Assembly (NCBI GenBank): GCA_019637445.1
Contig: JAHBVS010000002.1
Coordinates: 1-64,000, forward strand
Direction: 5' to 3'
Length of the DNA stretch: 64,000 nucleotides
Source of the DNA: Gemmatimonadaceae bacterium
GTDB taxonomy: Bacteria; Gemmatimonadota; Gemmatimonadetes; Gemmatimonadales; Gemmatimonadaceae
Part shown: positions 33,040 to 42,036 of the stretch, piece by piece
Position numbering within the stretch: position 1 is the stretch's first letter
Layout of the letters: each line of letters opens with the position of its first letter
Notes under the pieces: model-generated
What the model saw: only the letters and a program-made list of their open reading frames with translations
The model's database searches: none
Told to the model about the DNA's origin: nothing
Position numbers and translations under genes: made by a program

Positions 33040-35079
33040 ATGCCATCCAAGTCCTCGTCCCCCTCCGCGGCACTGCGCCGCGCTGCCCTGCTGGCTGATC
33101 CCCGGCGCCCGGCCGCCCTGGAGGCATTCCGACGCGTGCACGGCATCCCCGGCACGCAGCTCTGCAAGCAGATGGCGGAGCACGGGGCTCTGCTGTTGCG
33201 CGCGGATGCGGCCATTGTCGCGCTACGGGACGCTGCTGGCATCACTTGGTGTGGCGCGTATGCGTGTCAGGAACCAACGCAGCGTATCCATCCTGACCGG
33301 ACACTCGTGGACACCGCACTGCTGGCTGGGGACCCGGTCTTCATCGACGATGCGCAGCAGAGCACGGAAGGCTACGAGGACGTGGAGGCGTTGGGATGGC
33401 GTAGTGCGGCGGCCATGCCGTTGATCAGCCACGGTGTCCCGGTTGGTGCCTTGCTCATCGGCCGGGCGTCGGGGCTGCCGTGGGGCCGACGTGAGCCCCG
33501 CGCCCTGTCCCAGTGGATGACCTACGAGGCGGTGCTCGGCGAACGACGTGCGGGCCAGCAGGGCGCCGGCACGCGTGAGGGCGGCGACCTCGAGCGCCTG
33601 CAGGGCGAGCTGGAGCGCCTGCCACTCCCGATCCTCCTAATGGACGGAGACGGCCGTATCCGATTCGTCAACTCGGCCCTCGCGGCCCTCGCGCAGCGTT
33701 CCGTGCAGGACTGCGTCGGCCTGCCAGCGCGCGCGCTCGTGCAGCCGGAACTGGGGGAGTCTGACGCCGGACTCGATGACCTGCGTGCGGGTCGGCGGCA
33801 CGGCTACAGCGGCAACCGGCGCCTGCGCCACGCCGACGGTTCGGAGACGCGGGTGCGCGTGGTCGTGACCGCGCTGCGCTACGCCGACGCGGGCAAGCAC
33901 CTGTATCTCAAGCTGGTCGAGGACATCAGTGCCGGTGACCAGGTGGCGCGCGCGTTCCGCCAGCGCGAGGAGACCCTGCGACTCGCCCAGCGTCGCGAGG
34001 CGCTCAGCCATCTCGCCGGCGGCCTCGCGCACGAGTTCAACAACGCGCTGGCGGCCATCAGCGGGCTGGCGTCGCTGCTCTCGGAGGACCTACCCGAGGC
34101 AGATCCGCGACGTGGCGACGCGGACGAGATCCTGCGCGTGACACTGTCCGCCAGCGACCTCACGCGGCGACTGCTGGACCTCACGGCGGAGCGCATCTCC
34201 GAGCGCGCCACGTTCGACCTGCGCGAGGTGTTGCGGGCCTTCACCGCGGTCGCACGTCGCGTGCTGCCCTCCACGATTGACTGGAACCTCGAGCTGCCGC
34301 CGGATCGCGTGGCGGTCACGGTGGACCGACCGCAGTTCGAGCAGGCGCTTTTGGGTCTCGTGCTCAATGCCCGCGATGCGATGCCGACTGGCGGGCATCT
34401 CACGGTGTCGCTCAGCGTGCTGACGCGTGGCGAGGGCGAGGCCGTGCGTGTGGCGATCACCGACTCGGGTCCCGGAATCCCGGCCTCCTTGATGGATCGG
34501 CTGTGGACTCCGTTCTTCACCACGAAGCCGGCCGGCAGCGGCCTCGGCCTCGCCTTCGCGCTGGCCGTCCTGCGTGAGCACGGCGGCGACCTGCTCCTGG
34601 AGTCGGCGGCGGACAGCCCCGCGACCTTCGCGATGTACCTGCCCGTCGTGCAGCAGGAGGCGCCGAAGGCCGTCAGCGCGCCTCGCCCGGTCACGCCCGA
34701 GGCCAAGGGCGGATGCGTGCTGTTGGTCGAGGACGACGCGACCGTCCGGACCACGACGCAGCGGGTGCTCGCCCGTGCGGGGTTCCGCGTCATTGAGGCC
34801 AGCGATGGTCCTGCGGCGCTCAAGCTGTTCGAGCAACATCGCGATGAGATCGATGCCGTGGTCACCGACCTGCAGATGCCGCATATGTCGGGCGGCGAAC
34901 TGGTCGCCCGGCTGCGGCGCCACCGCGCCAACCTACCCGTGGTCGTGACCTCGGCGCACCCGCCGGAGGAGTCGGACCCCCGGGAACTGCGCGATGAGCA
35001 CACCTTGCGGCTGCGCAAGCCGTTTACGGTGGCGACCTTGGTCGGGACGCTGCGCGAGGCCCTCGACCGCGGGGACTAG
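33040..35079 (+). CDS. Hybrid histidine kinase (GAF-PAS-HK-REC)
   Basis: A 679-residue soluble sensor kinase. A GAF domain covers about residues 25-165 (TQLCKQMAEHGALLLRADAA), a PAS domain about 185-300 (PLPILLMDGDGRIRFVNSAL). The H-box is GGLAHEFNNALAAISG with H331. The N-box is GLVLNARDAMP, the G-boxes DSGPGIP and GSGLGLAFAL. The receiver has VEDD and a phosphoacceptor Asp near residue 610 (VVTDLQMPH). ATG at 33040 is used; a TTG directly before it is also open. The closeness of the paralogue on the other strand suggests an old duplication or a shared signal. No separate response regulator is adjacent. Confidence 0.93.
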   Translation: MPSKSSSPSAALRRAALLADPRRPAALEAFRRVHGIPGTQLCKQMAEHGALLLRADAAIVALRDAAGITWCGAYACQEPTQRIHPDRTLVDTALLAGDPVFIDDAQQSTEGYEDVEALGWRSAAAMPLISHGVPVGALLIGRASGLPWGRREPRALSQWMTYEAVLGERRAGQQGAGTREGGDLERLQGELERLPLPILLMDGDGRIRFVNSALAALAQRSVQDCVGLPARALVQPELGESDAGLDDLRAGRRHGYSGNRRLRHADGSETRVRVVVTALRYADAGKHLYLKLVEDISAGDQVARAFRQREETLRLAQRREALSHLAGGLAHEFNNALAAISGLASLLSEDLPEADPRRGDADEILRVTLSASDLTRRLLDLTAERISERATFDLREVLRAFTAVARRVLPSTIDWNLELPPDRVAVTVDRPQFEQALLGLVLNARDAMPTGGHLTVSLSVLTRGEGEAVRVAITDSGPGIPASLMDRLWTPFFTTKPAGSGLGLAFALAVLREHGGDLLLESAADSPATFAMYLPVVQQEAPKAVSAPRPVTPEAKGGCVLLVEDDATVRTTTQRVLARAGFRVIEASDGPAALKLFEQHRDEIDAVVTDLQMPHMSGGELVARLRRHRANLPVVVTSAHPPEESDPRELRDEHTLRLRKPFTVATLVGTLREALDRGD

Positions 35080-35111
35080 CGCGCCGCCGCGCAACTGTTC
35101 ACGCGCGCGGA

Positions 35112-35138
35112 TATCGGCAGCCCGCGGAGAAACTTGAG
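35112..35138 (-). promoter_or_regulatory. Sigma-28-like motif facing left
   Basis: On the minus strand CTCAAG (35138-35133) is followed after 15 bases by CCGATA (35117-35112). This is the form of a FliA promoter (Pseudomonas-type TCAAG ... GCCGATA). It points towards the 3' end of the kinase gene, for which it would give an antisense RNA. The similar motif at 37014-37040 also points left. Confidence 0.35.
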
Positions 35139-35163
35139 CCCCTTCCCGCCGCCGTAGCGTCAC

Positions 35164-35190
35164 CTCAAGTATTGCCCGCCCCCTCCGACT
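35164..35190 (+). promoter_or_regulatory. Candidate sigma-28 promoter for the first mcp
   Basis: CTCAAG (35164-35169), 15 bases, CCGACT (35185-35190); the mcp start is 92 bases after the motif. The spacing equals that of the two leftward motifs. fliA is present in this window, and mcp genes are usual sigma-28 targets. Confidence 0.45.
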
Positions 35191-35281
35191 CTAGCTGGGG
35201 AATGAGCCCTCGTTGCCGCGGTCTGGCGCCCAGATCGCCGACGCGGGCCTCCTCCCCCTCACGTGTAGGAGAGTCAGGACC

Positions 35282-36943
35282 ATGCAGTGGTTTGCCAACC
35301 TTCGGATCAAGACCAAGCTCACGATCGGGTTCTCCGTCGTCGCCGCGCTCACCGTGCTGTCGGGCGCGGTGGGCAGCTGGGCCATCCGGACGCTCAATCA
35401 GGCGGACACCAAGATGTACGAGACCGTCGTGGCGCCGTACGCCGACGTGCTCGGTGTCGCCGAGGGCGTGCAGCGCACCCGTCGTGACGTCCGCATGACC
35501 CTGATGGCGGATCCCGGCAGCGAGACGCAGGACGCGCTCGATGGCCTTGAGGAGTCCGCATCGCTGCTGTCGTCGTCGCTGTCGCTGCTGGCACGCGCCG
35601 AGCTTGACTCGTCCGTGCAGCAGTCGGTGACGGCCGTGCAGCAGGCGCACGACGCCTGGGCGCCGGTCAAGGACCAGCTGGCCGGACTGATGCGCGACGG
35701 CAAGCGCAGCGCCGCCGCCAGCCTTGCCTCCGAGTCGCTCGACGCGGCAGCCGAGGCCCTGGTCTCCGCGCAGAGCGACCTGGTGTTCGCGCTCAGTGGT
35801 CGCGGTGACGAGATCGCCCGCGAGAACTCAGTGCTGGCGCGCAACGCGACCATCGCCCTGGCGGCGGTGGTCATTCTCGCCGTGCTACTCGGTGTGCTGC
35901 TTGGCTTGGTGATTGCCCGGCAGATCGGCGTCCCGATTGCGAAGGCCGTCGAGGCGTTGGAGGCCGTGGCCTCGGGCGACCTCACGGTGCGCAGTGAGAT
36001 CGCGGGTTCGGCTGAACTCGGCCGCCTGAGCGATGCGCTCAACCGCGCGACCTCGGCGATGCACGACTCTATGGAACAGATCGACAAGAACGCGCAGGCC
36101 CTGGCCGCCGCGTCGGACCAGCTCAGCGCCGTGGCCTCGCAGATGGGCAACAACGCGCATGAGACCTCGTCGCAGGCGGGCGTGGTGTCCTCGGCCGCCG
36201 AGGAAGTCTCGCGCAACGTGCAGACCGTGGCCTCGGGCAGCGAGGAGATGGGCGTGTCGATCAAGGAGATCGCCCGCAATGCCGCACAGGCCGCGCAGGT
36301 GGCGCTCAGCGCGGTGCAGACCGCCGACCGCACGAACTCGACGGTCACCCAGCTCGGTGTCTCTTCGCAGGAAATCGGCGCCGTGGTGAAGGTGATCACG
36401 GGCATCGCCGAGCAGACGAACCTGCTGGCGCTGAACGCGACGATCGAGGCCGCGCGCGCCGGTGAGGCGGGGAAGGGCTTCGCGGTGGTCGCGAACGAGG
36501 TGAAGGAACTGGCCAAGGAGACGGCGAAGGCGACGGAAGACATCGCCCGCCGCATCGAGGCCATCCAGGGCGACACGAAGGGCGCGGTGGGTGCGATTGG
36601 CGAGATTGCCGGCGTCATCCGTCAGCTGAACGACATCTCCGGCACCATCGCCTCGGCGGTGGAGGAGCAGGCCGCGACCACGAACGAGATCTCGCGCAAC
36701 GTGGAACAGGCGGCCCGGAGCGCGCACGAGATCGCCGGGAGCATCTCCGGCGTCGCGTCGGCTGCGGAGAGCACCTCGCACGGCGTGCAGGACTCGCAGC
36801 AGGCGGCCCGTGAGCTGGCCGCGATGTCGGCGGCGCTGCGCACGCTGGTCTCGCACTTCCGGCTGAGCGGAAGCTCGGCCGATGTGGTGGAGCTGCCCTC
36901 TGCCGGTGCTGCGGCGGAGTTTGGCGTAGCCCGCGCCGCATAA
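35282..36943 (+). CDS. Methyl-accepting chemotaxis protein
   Basis: A 553-residue chemoreceptor. Membrane helices lie at about 13-34 and 190-213, enclosing a helical periplasmic sensor domain of some 150 residues (four-helix-bundle type, rich in Asp/Glu/Ala). A HAMP domain follows (about 214-266, [20 protein letters not shown]). The kinase-contact tip is [20 protein letters not shown], near residue 380. No C-terminal CheR-tethering pentapeptide is present. The ATG at 35282 follows AGGAG. The signalling half is nearly the same as that of the second mcp, 5 kb on, which also has 553 residues. Confidence 0.95.
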   Translation: MQWFANLRIKTKLTIGFSVVAALTVLSGAVGSWAIRTLNQADTKMYETVVAPYADVLGVAEGVQRTRRDVRMTLMADPGSETQDALDGLEESASLLSSSLSLLARAELDSSVQQSVTAVQQAHDAWAPVKDQLAGLMRDGKRSAAASLASESLDAAAEALVSAQSDLVFALSGRGDEIARENSVLARNATIALAAVVILAVLLGVLLGLVIARQIGVPIAKAVEALEAVASGDLTVRSEIAGSAELGRLSDALNRATSAMHDSMEQIDKNAQALAAASDQLSAVASQMGNNAHETSSQAGVVSSAAEEVSRNVQTVASGSEEMGVSIKEIARNAAQAAQVALSAVQTADRTNSTVTQLGVSSQEIGAVVKVITGIAEQTNLLALNATIEAARAGEAGKGFAVVANEVKELAKETAKATEDIARRIEAIQGDTKGAVGAIGEIAGVIRQLNDISGTIASAVEEQAATTNEISRNVEQAARSAHEIAGSISGVASAAESTSHGVQDSQQAARELAAMSAALRTLVSHFRLSGSSADVVELPSAGAAAEFGVARAA

Positions 36944-36960
36944 GGCTTGGTGGTGCGGCA

Positions 36961-36993
36961 CGGGGTCCCGCGCGAAGGGCGCGCGGGACCCCG
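36961..36993 (+). terminator. Hairpin after the first mcp
   Basis: A perfect 14-bp stem (CGGGGTCCCGCGCG/CGCGCGGGACCCCG) with an AAGGG loop, 17 bases after the stop. There is no T-tract. Being symmetrical, it could also stop transcripts coming from the leftward motif at 37014-37040. Confidence 0.65.
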
Positions 36994-37013
36994 TCCGCGT
37001 TCCGGGGCGTCCC

Positions 37014-37040
37014 TATCGGACGCCCGCCGAAAAACTTGAG
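37014..37040 (-). promoter_or_regulatory. Sigma-28-like motif facing left
   Basis: On the minus strand CTCAAG (37040-37035), 15 bases, CCGATA (37019-37014). It shares extra bases with the motif at 35112-35138 (CTCAAGTTT-TC-GCGGGC). It faces the hairpin at 36961-36993, so a transcript would be only about 40 bases long before termination. Confidence 0.35.
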
Positions 37041-37160
37041 TGCCCGTCGTTACGCCGTGACGGAGTTCGCCGCCCGGAGCGGTAAAGATTCGGCCCCCAC
37101 GACCCGACCTTCGAAGGTGAGCCCGTACGACCGGGCCTTTTCCTCATCCCGCCCATTCCC

Positions 37161-39494
37161 ATGGATGACCTGCTTCGCGATTTCCTGACCGAGAGCGCCG
37201 AGAACCTGCAGCAGCTGGACCAGGACCTGGTCGAGCTGGAGCAGCGTTCCGACGACCCGACGCTGATCAACCGCATCTTCCGCGCGATCCACACCATTAA
37301 GGGGACCTGCGGCTTCATCGGGCTTGACCGTCTCGAGCGCGTGGCGCACGCGGCCGAGAGCGTGCTCGACGCCGTACGTGCCAACGAGCTCGGGGTCAGC
37401 GACGCGCTGATCACCGACGTGCTCGCCGCCATCGACGTCATCAAGGCGATCCTGGACGCGCTCGAGCAGACGCAGGCGGAGCCGGCCGGAGACGACTCCG
37501 TGCTCATCGCTCGCCTGGAGGCCTGGCTGACCGGTGACGCCGCGCCCTCCGCCCCTGAGCCGTCGTCGCTGCCGGAGGGTTCGCCCGTTCCGGAGCCGAC
37601 GCGAAAGGGCAAGAAGGCGAAGTCGGCCAAGGTCGCCGAGCGTCCGTCCGCGAAGGTCGTCGAGCATCCGTCCGCCAAGGCCGCGGCGGCTCGCTCCGAG
37701 GAGCGTCCGTCGGCCAAGGTCGCCGCGAAGAAGCCTGCTGCGCCGCGCGCGCCCGATGCGCCCGTCGCCGAGAGTGCCGACGCGAGCGTGGAAGTGCGCA
37801 GCAGCCTCGCCGAGAGTTCCCTGCGCGTGAACGTCGACCTGCTCGACCGCCTGATGACGCTGGTGGGCGAGCTGGTGCTCGACCGCAACCGCCTGTTGCA
37901 GCTGACCGCCCAGCGCGAGGACACGGCCGCCGCGAGCGCCGTGCAGCACCTGAACCGCGTGACCTCGGACCTGCAGGACGCGGTGATGCGCACGCGCATG
38001 CAGCCGATCGGCGGCGCCTGGACCAAGTTGCCGCGCCTGGTGCGCGACCTCGCGCAGATGAGCGGCAAGCAGCTGAAGCTTGAGCAGCACGGCGCCGAGA
38101 CCGAGCTGGATCGTCAGATCCTGCAGGCCATCGGCGATCCGTTGACGCATATGATCCGCAACTCGGCCGACCACGGCATCGAGTCGCCCGAGGTCCGTGT
38201 AGCGGCCGGCAAGCCGGCGCACGGGACCATCAGCCTGACCGCCTTCCACGAGGGCGGCCACGTCATCATCGAAGTGCGTGACGACGGCGCTGGCGTGTCG
38301 GTGGACAAGGTCCGCGAGAAGGCCATCTCCCGTGGGTTGGTGACGCGCGAGGCGGCGTCGGCGATGGGCGAGGCGCAGATCCTGCGCTACATCTTCGAGC
38401 CGGGCTTCTCGACGGCGGAGAAGGTCACGAACGTCAGCGGCCGCGGTGTCGGCATGGACGTGGTGCGCACGAACATCGAGCGCATCGGCGGCTCGGTGTC
38501 GATCGAGAGCGAGTTCGGGAAGGGCAGCGTGGTGCGGACCAAGATTCCGCTCACGCTGGCGATCATCCCCGCGCTGGTCGTGACGGCGGCCGGACAGCGC
38601 TACGCGATCCCGCAGGTGAGCCTGCTGGAGCTCGTGCGCGTCTCTGGCGTCGCGGGCGAGCCCGCGGTGGAGCACCTGCACGGTGCGCCGGTCTACCGCC
38701 TGCGCGGTCGCCTGTTGCCGCTGGTGTTCCTGGACGGCCTGCTCGGCAGCGGCGTGGAGCAGTCGCTCGAGGGGCGCGTGCTCAATATCGTCGTGCTCAA
38801 GGCGGAAGGCCGCACGTTCGGCCTCGTGGTCGACGGCCTGCGCGACACGGAAGAGATCGTCGTGAAGCCGCTGGGCCGCCACCTGCAGTCCACCGGCGCG
38901 TATGCCGGCGCGACCATCATGGGAGATGGCAGCGTCTCGCTGATCCTTGACGTGCCCGGCCTCGCCCGGCACGCCCGGGTGGTGGACGATCGCGCGGTGC
39001 GCGATGCGCAGACCCGCGCCGACGAGGAGAACGCCGCCAAGGGCGACCAGCGCACGCTGCTGGTGGTGCAGGTTGGCGAGCGTGACCGCGCGGCGGTCGA
39101 GCTGGCCCGTGTCAGCCGCCTCGAGGAGCTGGCGGCCGACCAGGTCGAGTTCTCGAACGGCGGACAGGTGGCGCAGTACCGCGGCGAGATCATCCCGCTC
39201 ATCTCGCTGTCCGAGTGGTTCGGCCACAAGGCCGTGGACGTCGCGGCGCGTGGGAAGATCCCGGTGGTCATCCACCGGCACGGCGGGCGCACGGTGGGAC
39301 TCATCGTGGACCGCATCATCGACATCGTCGAGCAGGAGCTCGACGTGCAGCGCGGGCGCGGTGGACGCGGACTCGTTGGCACCGCCTCGGTGCAGGGCCG
39401 CGTGACCGACCTGCTGGACCTTGATCACATCGTCGGGAGCCAGGTCGGCGAAGTCCGCCGTCCGACGCCCGTCGTCCTGGAGGCCGTCGCGTGA
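37161..39494 (+). CDS. cheA: Chemotaxis histidine kinase CheA
   Basis: A 777-residue kinase that phosphorylates CheY and CheB. The P1 domain carries H44 in AIHTIKGTCGFIG. There is no recognisable P2 (CheY-binding) domain; residues about 135-215 are a Lys/Ala/Pro linker with repeated RPSAKV-like units. P3 (dimerisation) starts SSLRVNVDLLDRLM, the P4 ATPase has GDPLTHMIRNSADHGIE and GRGVGMDVV. At the C-terminus there are two CheW-like domains in a row (about 480-610 and 625-765), where most CheA proteins have one. The GTG of cheW overlaps its stop. Confidence 0.96.
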   Translation: MDDLLRDFLTESAENLQQLDQDLVELEQRSDDPTLINRIFRAIHTIKGTCGFIGLDRLERVAHAAESVLDAVRANELGVSDALITDVLAAIDVIKAILDALEQTQAEPAGDDSVLIARLEAWLTGDAAPSAPEPSSLPEGSPVPEPTRKGKKAKSAKVAERPSAKVVEHPSAKAAAARSEERPSAKVAAKKPAAPRAPDAPVAESADASVEVRSSLAESSLRVNVDLLDRLMTLVGELVLDRNRLLQLTAQREDTAAASAVQHLNRVTSDLQDAVMRTRMQPIGGAWTKLPRLVRDLAQMSGKQLKLEQHGAETELDRQILQAIGDPLTHMIRNSADHGIESPEVRVAAGKPAHGTISLTAFHEGGHVIIEVRDDGAGVSVDKVREKAISRGLVTREAASAMGEAQILRYIFEPGFSTAEKVTNVSGRGVGMDVVRTNIERIGGSVSIESEFGKGSVVRTKIPLTLAIIPALVVTAAGQRYAIPQVSLLELVRVSGVAGEPAVEHLHGAPVYRLRGRLLPLVFLDGLLGSGVEQSLEGRVLNIVVLKAEGRTFGLVVDGLRDTEEIVVKPLGRHLQSTGAYAGATIMGDGSVSLILDVPGLARHARVVDDRAVRDAQTRADEENAAKGDQRTLLVVQVGERDRAAVELARVSRLEELAADQVEFSNGGQVAQYRGEIIPLISLSEWFGHKAVDVAARGKIPVVIHRHGGRTVGLIVDRIIDIVEQELDVQRGRGGRGLVGTASVQGRVTDLLDLDHIVGSQVGEVRRPTPVVLEAVA

Positions 39495-39916
39495 CACAGT
39501 ACGCAACGTTCAAAGTGCAGGGGATGCTGTTCGGCGTGGACGTGCAGCGGGTGCAGGAAGTGATCCGCCACCAGCCGATGACCCCCGTGCCGATGGCCGA
39601 CGCCGTGGTGCGTGGCCTGATCAACCTGCGCGGGCAGATCGTGACGGCGCTCGACCTGCGCGTGCGCCTGGACCTGGGCGCGTACCAGGCCGAGGCCACG
39701 CCGATGACGGTCGTGGTGACGACCGAGGACGGGCCGGTGGCGCTGCTGGTCGACGAGATCGGCGACGTGCTTTCGGTGGACCAGGATGACTGGGAGCCGG
39801 CGCCGTCGACGGTGCAGGCCTCGGTGCGTGAGCTGATCCCCGGCGCGTTCAAGTTTGCCGGACAACTGATGTTGCAGCTGGACGTAGACCGCGTGCTTGA
39901 ACTCGCGGCCGCCTGA
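39491..39916 (+). CDS. cheW: Chemotaxis adaptor protein CheW
   Basis: A 141-residue adaptor joining receptors and CheA. The fold is clear: [40 protein letters not shown] and the late [13 protein letters not shown]. The Arg in NLRGQ, important for receptor binding, is present. The GTG start overlaps the cheA stop by four bases (GTGA). Its length is slightly under the E. coli protein. Confidence 0.96.
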   Translation: MTQYATFKVQGMLFGVDVQRVQEVIRHQPMTPVPMADAVVRGLINLRGQIVTALDLRVRLDLGAYQAEATPMTVVVTTEDGPVALLVDEIGDVLSVDQDDWEPAPSTVQASVRELIPGAFKFAGQLMLQLDVDRVLELAAA

Positions 39917-39998
39917 GCGGCCGCGAGACCCGACTCGTCGCAGGACCAACCTCGAAGCATCCTGTAGGACCACACCCTTACTCCGGAACGCCTCTCCA

Positions 39999-41660
39999 AT
40001 GCTGCAGTGGTTCAAGAACATCCGCATCCGGCCCAAGCTGATCGGCAGCTTCGCCATCGTGGCTGCGGCGGGCGCCTTCGCCGGCACCTTCGCCATCAGG
40101 AGTATGTGGGAGATCGACGACGCGGACACGTATATGTTCACGAGCGTCGTCAAGCCGTACGCGGAGGCGATGTCGCTGATCGACCACGTCCACGTGGCAC
40201 GGATCCATATGCGCAGCGTGTTGCTCGAGACGACGGCGAGCGGTCGCCGTGCCGCCGTGGATCGCACGCACGACGAGGCGGCGCAGGCCAAGTTGGCCTT
40301 GGCGCGCCTCGACGCCCTGCAACTCGACAGCGCCGACCAGGCGGCAGTGACCGCCGTGCGGCAGGCGCACGACAGTTGGGTCCCGGCACGGGAGCGGCTG
40401 CTGGAGTTTGCGTCGGCGGGTCGCGTGCGCGAGGCTGAGCAGGCGCGGGCGGACGTGGACGAGACCGCCGGGGCCCTCGCGCGGCAATTGACGGCCCTCG
40501 CCTCCGCTTTGGCGACGAGCGGAGAGCAGTTGGCCCGCGACAACACGGCGCTCGCCAAGCGCGCCACGGTCGTCGCATCGCTGTTGCTGGCGCTGGCCTT
40601 CATCGCCTCTGTCCTCGGTGGGCTTTTCATCGCCCGGCTGGCAACGACAACCCTCGTGGAGGCGCTACGGGCCCTGCAGAGCGTGGCACAGGGCGATCTC
40701 ACTGCACGCGCCGTCGTCGATTCCGAGGACGAGTTCGGCGAGATGAAGGCCGCCATCAACGCGGCGGCGACCGCGATGCAGGACAGCATTCGGCAGATCG
40801 CCGAGAACGCGCAGGCGCTGGCCGCGGCATCCGAGGAACTCTCGGCGACCTCGACCCAGATGGGCGCCAACGCCCAGCAGACCTCGCAACAGTCCGGGAT
40901 GGTCTCGGCGGCTGCCGAGGAGGTCTCGCGCAACGTGCAGACGGTGGCCTCGGGCAGCGAGGAGATGGGCGTGTCCATTAAGGAGATCGCTTCGAACGCC
41001 GCGCAGGCAGCCCAGGTCGCGCAGGGCGCGGTCGCCACGGCGGACCGCACGAACCAGACCGTCACCCAGCTCGGCGCCTCGTCGCAGGAGATCGGCGCCG
41101 TCATCAAGGTCATCACGAGCATCGCCGAGCAGACGAACCTGTTGGCGCTGAACGCGACGATCGAGGCAGCCCGCGCCGGAGAGGCGGGCAAGGGCTTCGC
41201 AGTCGTCGCGAACGAGGTGAAGGAGCTGGCCAAGGAGACGGCGAAGGCGACGGAGGACATCGCGCGCCGCATTGAGGCGATCCAGGGTGACTCGCAGGGT
41301 GCCGTGTCCGCCATCGGCGAGATCGGTGCCGTGATCCGCCAGCTGAACGACATCTCCGGCACCATCGCCTCGGCGGTGGAGGAGCAGGCCGCGACCACGA
41401 GCGAGATTGCGCGCAACGTGGAGCAGGCCGCCGTGGGCGCCAAGGACATCGCCAGCACCATCACGGGTGTGTCGTCGGCGGCGCAGAGCACCGCGCAGGG
41501 CGTGCAGAACACGCGTCAGGCCGCCGAGGAGTTGGCGGCGATGGCGAGCGCGCTGCAGACCTTGGTGGCGCGCTTCACCTTCGAGGCCGGCGGGCGCAAC
41601 CACACGCCGGTGGTCGACATCACGGCGCGTCGCCCGCGCCACCACAGCAAGGCCGCCTGA
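39999..41660 (+). CDS. Methyl-accepting chemotaxis protein
   Basis: A 553-residue chemoreceptor of the same build as the first: membrane helices at about 13-35 and 190-213, a helical periplasmic domain, HAMP ([20 protein letters not shown]) and the tip [20 protein letters not shown]. The sensor half differs greatly from the first receptor while the signalling half is almost identical, including 61 identical bases at 41340-41400. No C-terminal pentapeptide. It sits between cheW and cheY, 82 bases after cheW, with no clear promoter or ribosome site. Confidence 0.95.
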   Translation: MLQWFKNIRIRPKLIGSFAIVAAAGAFAGTFAIRSMWEIDDADTYMFTSVVKPYAEAMSLIDHVHVARIHMRSVLLETTASGRRAAVDRTHDEAAQAKLALARLDALQLDSADQAAVTAVRQAHDSWVPARERLLEFASAGRVREAEQARADVDETAGALARQLTALASALATSGEQLARDNTALAKRATVVASLLLALAFIASVLGGLFIARLATTTLVEALRALQSVAQGDLTARAVVDSEDEFGEMKAAINAAATAMQDSIRQIAENAQALAAASEELSATSTQMGANAQQTSQQSGMVSAAAEEVSRNVQTVASGSEEMGVSIKEIASNAAQAAQVAQGAVATADRTNQTVTQLGASSQEIGAVIKVITSIAEQTNLLALNATIEAARAGEAGKGFAVVANEVKELAKETAKATEDIARRIEAIQGDSQGAVSAIGEIGAVIRQLNDISGTIASAVEEQAATTSEIARNVEQAAVGAKDIASTITGVSSAAQSTAQGVQNTRQAAEELAAMASALQTLVARFTFEAGGRNHTPVVDITARRPRHHSKAA

Positions 41661-41667
41661 GACTCCG

Positions 41668-42036
41668 ATGCCGCACATCCTCGTCATTGACGATTCCTCG
41701 ACGATCCGCAAGGCGATCCGCCAGATCCTGAACGGCCTCACGCACGACGTGGTCGAGGCGGCGGATGGCGCCGCAGCGCTCGAGACCGTCCGCCAGGACC
41801 ACGGGCTCGACGCGATCCTCTGCGACATCGACATGCCGGTGATGGACGGCCTGACCTTCCTCTCCGCGTTGCGTGAAGACAGCGACCTGCCGCAGCCGCC
41901 GGTCATCATGTGCACCACGCACAACAGCTTTGAGCGCATCAGCGATGCGCTCGGACGCGGGGCGAACGAGTACATCATGAAGCCCTTCACCCCCGAGATC
42001 ATCGCCGAGAAGCTGGCATCTGTCGGGATTGGGTGA
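41668..42036 (+). CDS. cheY: Chemotaxis response regulator CheY
   Basis: A 122-residue single receiver domain. Acidic residues D8 and D9 (VIDDS), phosphoacceptor D53 (LCDIDMPVMDG), a Thr in MCTTHN and the Lys in IMKPF make the complete phosphorylation site. ATG at 41668 is seven bases after the mcp stop. Its TGA shares a base with the cheB ATG. In this cluster it is the obvious flagellar switch regulator. Confidence 0.92.
   Translation: MPHILVIDDSSTIRKAIRQILNGLTHDVVEAADGAAALETVRQDHGLDAILCDIDMPVMDGLTFLSALREDSDLPQPPVIMCTTHNSFERISDALGRGANEYIMKPFTPEIIAEKLASVGIG

Noticed and set aside
39425-41512. Long Ser/Ala-rich open frames antisense to both mcp genes (also 35398-36618)
   Set aside because: They mirror the repetitive Ala/Glu/Gln coding of the receptors and both show the same shadow, as expected from paralogous sense genes.
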